From Flavobacteriales bacterium (GTDB lineage Bacteria > Bacteroidota > Bacteroidia > Flavobacteriales_D > Crocinitomicaceae), in assembly GCA_947475095.1 (NCBI GenBank), contig CANJLG010000001.1, forward strand, positions 1 through 64,000: 64,000 bases of DNA. The letters run 5' to 3'. Of this stretch, positions 61,124 to 64,000 are shown one piece after another. Numbering within the stretch: the stretch's first letter is position 1; each line of letters begins with the position of its first letter. The notes beneath the pieces were generated by a model. It made no database searches and was not told the DNA's origin. It was given only the letters and a program-made list of their open reading frames with translations. A program made the position numbers and the translations under genes.

Positions 61124-63382
61124 CTACTTAAGCAAATGAATAAAACCATGTCCTTCTAGCTCTTGACCACCAATTCCAATGGCTGTAAATTTATAAAAAT
61201 AAATTCCATCGCTTACTGGTTTTCCATCTGAATCGCCATTCCAACTTGGGTTGTTATTAATTAAATCGTCACTAAACTCTTCAAACACAATGTTCCCCCA
61301 TCGATTAATAATAATAAGATTCAGTGAAGTAACATTTTTCCACGTCAAAAAGAATTCATCATTTTTAGTATCCTCATTTGGTGTTAATACATTAGGCACA
61401 CTTATTTCTGGGTAAGGATAAATACAATTAGATGGCACGTTCACATTCGCCAGTGGGTTGTAATTGGTTGCTTCAGGGTCGTTGCAGTCGCACACATCAA
61501 CCTGAATAACTAGTGTAAACGTATCCGAACAAAATTGCCCTTGCGAGACCACCAAGGTGGCTGTGTAGCTTTCAGGAACAGGTGTAGTATACGTCATGTT
61601 TTGATTACTAGTGGCATTAGCATTAGCCGTTTGGCCATTGCCAAAATTCCAATTGTATATGGTGCCGTTTTGACTATTGTTGGTAAATTGAACCGTCAAA
61701 GGAGAACAACCGGAAACAGGAACTGCGGAAAAATTAGCAAGCGGAGGGGCAATAATATCAACAAATGCACTGTCTGTCGTTGAACAAACCGCATCTGTTA
61801 CGGTCACTTGATACCAAGCACTAACGATATTTTGTATGGATTGAGTTGTTTGTCCTGATGACCAGCTATACGTCACATTACCATTGGTTCCTGAGGTTTG
61901 AACAGACAATGAACCACTGGGCACACACGAAGAATTTACCACGGTAATGTTGTCAATGGAGATTGTTTCTAACACAGTTACAGTAGCTGTATCGGTTTGA
62001 GTAAAATTACATTGGTCGGTCGCAGTTACTAAATACTGAATGACACCATTTTGAGATACGGCAACATAAAATGAATCTACAATCGAAACAGGACTCCCCG
62101 TTAATGTGGTCCACACAAAATTATATGGCCCATAGCCCCCAGAGGCCGAAGCAGTTAGTAATACTGAGTCCGGGAAACATTGGACCAGAACATCCGATTC
62201 CATGATGTTTATAATGGGCCCATCGCCAATGTAAATCGTACCCTGCGATATGATGGTATCACCGCAAGGATTGATGATGGATACCGTAATTGTTACCGAT
62301 TCAAAACCCTCATTCAAGCCGTCTTGTACGGGGGTTAAATTCAATATAACTGTATCTTGACCTGGTAAAAATACAATAGGATTGATCATGTTGTTATAGT
62401 CTACCCCTTGAGTTGCCGTTCCATTAATCGTGTAATTGATAATTAGAGTGTCACCCATTTGGGTATCTGGACGAGTAAAAATAAAGTCTGCATAGGTGCA
62501 TCCCTCCACAATCGTTGTGTCTCCAGAAACTGTTGCCACGGCAACACTAACAGCAGAAGAGGAAAAAGATCCTGCTTCTAAGAAAACTCCTGAATCGTAG
62601 GCTTGATCTAAAACATTCGCAATGGCAAACTTAATGTGATACGTTTGGTTGCACTGAACAGATGCAGATGCTGTTAATTTAACCGTGGTCCCGTCGTACT
62701 GAATGGCATCGCCGTATGTATCTTGAGGAGATTCATTAAAGACGTAATATTGAGAATTGGTAACCGGATTTATATTGTTAATCGTAACAGGTATACCACC
62801 TGGAATAACCGCAATGTTTGCCCCCCCATTGGGATACCCTGGAAAGGTAAAAGGCCCAGAAATGCCCGGCCCCCACAAGAAAATACCAAAGGCATCATTG
62901 AATGAAGAATTGTTTGGCGGAGCAAACTCAATATATTCATCCGAGCCAAAGAGATAATTAAAAATTAGGGTATCACCAGCAGGGATAAAATCGAACTCTA
63001 AAAGAACACCATTCGTAATAGTTCCATTAGCAATGGCATTCAAATCAGGGTCGAAGGACACAGATTGTGAGGCGCCAGGATTGGTTGAAGTCCCACTTGA
63101 ATTCGGCCCCATTGAACCCATTGCGTCTCCGGTTGTTAGAACAAGGCCCGAAGTCATGGGAAAAGTACCGTTCACATTGGTAAAGTAACCAATATTACCG
63201 AAGGGTGTATTGGCCATTCCAGCAACACCATTGATGGTGATATTAGATGCCGTAACACCAGATCCCAAAAGGACACTGTTAACCAATTGCTGAGGTGTTT
63301 GGGTACTTGTAACGTTAATGTTTTGAGAAAAAACGTGTGCACAGACACTAAAAAACAGGGTAATTGTACAGACTAACTTCAT
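61124..63382 (-). CDS. Choice-of-anchor L adhesin with Calx-beta-like and PKD domains and T9SS type B sorting domain
   Basis: The 752-residue protein has a signal peptide (KLVCTITLFFSVCAHVFSQ). A choice-of-anchor L domain follows (about 30-270; GLVLTTGDAMGSMGPNSSG, FNYLFGSDEYIEFAPP, DAFGIFLWGPG). After it come a Calx-beta-like segment (about 280-385; TINYTINGTATQGVDYNN), two Ig-like segments, a PKD domain (about 545-630; VYNWNFGNGQT-like), a Cys-bounded motif (CNDPEATNYNPLANVNVPSN then Cys) and the type B sorting domain (about 660-752; IIINRWGNIVFEEF). It is likely a surface adhesin. It is transcribed alone; the upstream region contains no clear promoter on that strand. Confidence 0.88.
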   Translation of the reverse strand: MKLVCTITLFFSVCAHVFSQNINVTSTQTPQQLVNSVLLGSGVTASNITINGVAGMANTPFGNIGYFTNVNGTFPMTSGLVLTTGDAMGSMGPNSSGTSTNPGASQSVSFDPDLNAIANGTITNGVLLEFDFIPAGDTLIFNYLFGSDEYIEFAPPNNSSFNDAFGIFLWGPGISGPFTFPGYPNGGANIAVIPGGIPVTINNINPVTNSQYYVFNESPQDTYGDAIQYDGTTVKLTASASVQCNQTYHIKFAIANVLDQAYDSGVFLEAGSFSSSAVSVAVATVSGDTTIVEGCTYADFIFTRPDTQMGDTLIINYTINGTATQGVDYNNMINPIVFLPGQDTVILNLTPVQDGLNEGFESVTITVSIINPCGDTIISQGTIYIGDGPIINIMESDVLVQCFPDSVLLTASASGGYGPYNFVWTTLTGSPVSIVDSFYVAVSQNGVIQYLVTATDQCNFTQTDTATVTVLETISIDNITVVNSSCVPSGSLSVQTSGTNGNVTYSWSSGQTTQSIQNIVSAWYQVTVTDAVCSTTDSAFVDIIAPPLANFSAVPVSGCSPLTVQFTNNSQNGTIYNWNFGNGQTANANATSNQNMTYTTPVPESYTATLVVSQGQFCSDTFTLVIQVDVCDCNDPEATNYNPLANVNVPSNCIYPYPEISVPNVLTPNEDTKNDEFFLTWKNVTSLNLIIINRWGNIVFEEFSDDLINNNPSWNGDSDGKPVSDGIYFYKFTAIGIGGQELEGHGFIHLLK

Positions 63383-63403
63383 TCGTTGACTTTTTATTTA
63401 ATA

Positions 63404-63411
63404 TAACTTTG
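63404..63411 (+). promoter_or_regulatory. Possible -7 element TAACTTTG upstream of the M20 gene
   Basis: TAnnTTTG match with TTGAC 15 bases upstream, but 111 bases before the M20 ATG; an alternative box TATTTTCG lies at 63486-63493. Confidence 0.3.
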
Positions 63412-63522
63412 TCGTTTAGACCTAAACTTTCTTATTTTAGTTGCATTTCAATCCAATTCATGCCAAACATTCATCAAAAATATAGTATTTTCGAAAGATA
63501 ATTAAAAAATTAATCTTCACTG

Positions 63523-64000
63523 ATGTTAAACAGCCAAGCTTATATCCAAAAAAATCGGGAAAAATTCTTGTCGGAATTGCTCTCCTTACTCAAAATACCC
63601 TCTGTTTCCGCTGACCCTTCATTTACTAAAGATGTAAATGATTGTGCCGAAATTCTCGCGGAAAACCTTAAAGAAATTGGAATAGAAAGAGTAGAAATTT
63701 GTCAAACTGCAGGATTTCCAATCGTGTATGGTGAGAAAATTATCGATGAGGCATTACCAACCGTATTAGTATATGGACATTATGATGTGCAACCAGCAGA
63801 TCCGTTAGATTTATGGACATCTCCTCCTTTTGAACCTCAACTAAAACAAACAGAAATACATCCTGATGGTGCCATTTTTGCACGTGGTTCATGCGACGAT
63901 AAAGGGCAAATGTTCATGCATGTAAAAGCAGTTGAAGCGATGTTGCAATCGGGAGAATTGCCCTGTAACGTAAAATTTATGATTGAAGGAGAAGAAGAGG
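63523..64000 (+). CDS. M20 family metallopeptidase, N-terminal part (runs off the right edge)
   Basis: The open frame starts at the ATG at 63523 and is still open at the window end (159 codons). It has the M20 metal-site motifs: VYGHYDVQPADP (His and downstream Asp), ARGSCDDKGQMF (bridging Asp) and the catalytic Glu pair region MIEGEEE. These match cytosolic dipeptidase-like zinc peptidases (M20A/C, CNDP-like). The lid and C-terminal domains lie outside. No signal peptide is seen. Confidence 0.92.
   Translation, partial: MLNSQAYIQKNREKFLSELLSLLKIPSVSADPSFTKDVNDCAEILAENLKEIGIERVEICQTAGFPIVYGEKIIDEALPTVLVYGHYDVQPADPLDLWTSPPFEPQLKQTEIHPDGAIFARGSCDDKGQMFMHVKAVEAMLQSGELPCNVKFMIEGEEE

Noticed and set aside
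1-64000. tRNA, rRNA, insertion sequence, prophage or defence island
   Set aside because: I scanned for these and saw no transposase, integrase, phage, toxin-antitoxin, restriction or CRISPR-associated protein motifs, and no cloverleaf I could support by eye.

Overview
The window is ordinary chromosomal DNA of a low-GC member of the Bacteroidota, most likely an aquatic, gliding-type flavobacterium (Flavobacteriales; a Crocinitomicaceae/Fluviicola-like relative is possible but is only an inference). The evidence is as follows. Four secreted proteins end in type IX secretion (T9SS) sorting domains, two of type A and two of type B. There is a GldA-type ABC ATPase, a two-gene transketolase, and the Bacteroidota promoter signature TTG-N17..23-TAnnTTTG in front of many genes, with almost no Shine-Dalgarno sequences. 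I find 57 protein genes (two cut by the window edges). I find no tRNA, rRNA, CRISPR array, insertion sequence, prophage or obvious foreign island.

Layout. 1-7.2 kb: the end of uvrC, a tandem pair of secreted M43 metalloproteases, a thioesterase and an exported hydrolase. 7.1-12.8 kb: a tightly overlapping minus-strand operon (PfkB kinase, DUF349 protein, four-helix membrane protein, REC-PAS-histidine kinase, GT9 glycosyltransferase). 12.9-17 kb: a methyltransferase, an ALDH7-type dehydrogenase, and the prs-rplY pair. 17.1-26.9 kb: a long plus-strand run, cphA (cyanophycin synthetase), xseA, rnpA, S41 protease, O-antigen ligase-like protein, gldA and tyrS, closed by the convergent queA. 28.2-33.3 kb: a SPATA20/YyaL-like protein and the split transketolase with a von Willebrand A gene between its halves. 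33.5-38.7 kb: a small secreted protein with a T9SS type B protein, then gap and pgk tail to tail. 38.8-44.3 kb: an M1 aminopeptidase lipoprotein, bcp, recA, a lipoprotein and a thioredoxin. 44.3-49.2 kb: a minus-strand operon running acyl-CoA carboxylase, PGI/PMI, lipB, serine hydrolase, unknown. 49.3-64 kb: small membrane proteins, TPR lipoprotein, quinone oxidoreductase-like protein, tadA, RidA, an rRNA methyltransferase-like protein, thioredoxin, a TonB-dependent receptor, an rlu-rooted operon, yraN, a choice-of-anchor L adhesin and the start of an M20 peptidase.

Common themes are envelope and secretion (T9SS cargo, GldA, TonB receptor, O-antigen ligase, GT9), central carbon metabolism (gap, pgk, transketolase, PGI/PMI, prs) and information processing (uvrC, recA, xseA, rnpA, tyrS, queA, tadA, rlu, rplY). 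No clearly new defence or mobile system is present. The points most worth a second look are the ten convergent gene pairs, all of which abut or overlap; a palindrome over the recA promoter; a cyanophycin synthetase with no nearby cyanophycinase and an HxxEH motif in its N-domain; the tandem M43 proteases with a possible cysteine switch; the vWA gene inside the transketolase operon; and a membrane protein with a Met-rich, Ffh-like tail.
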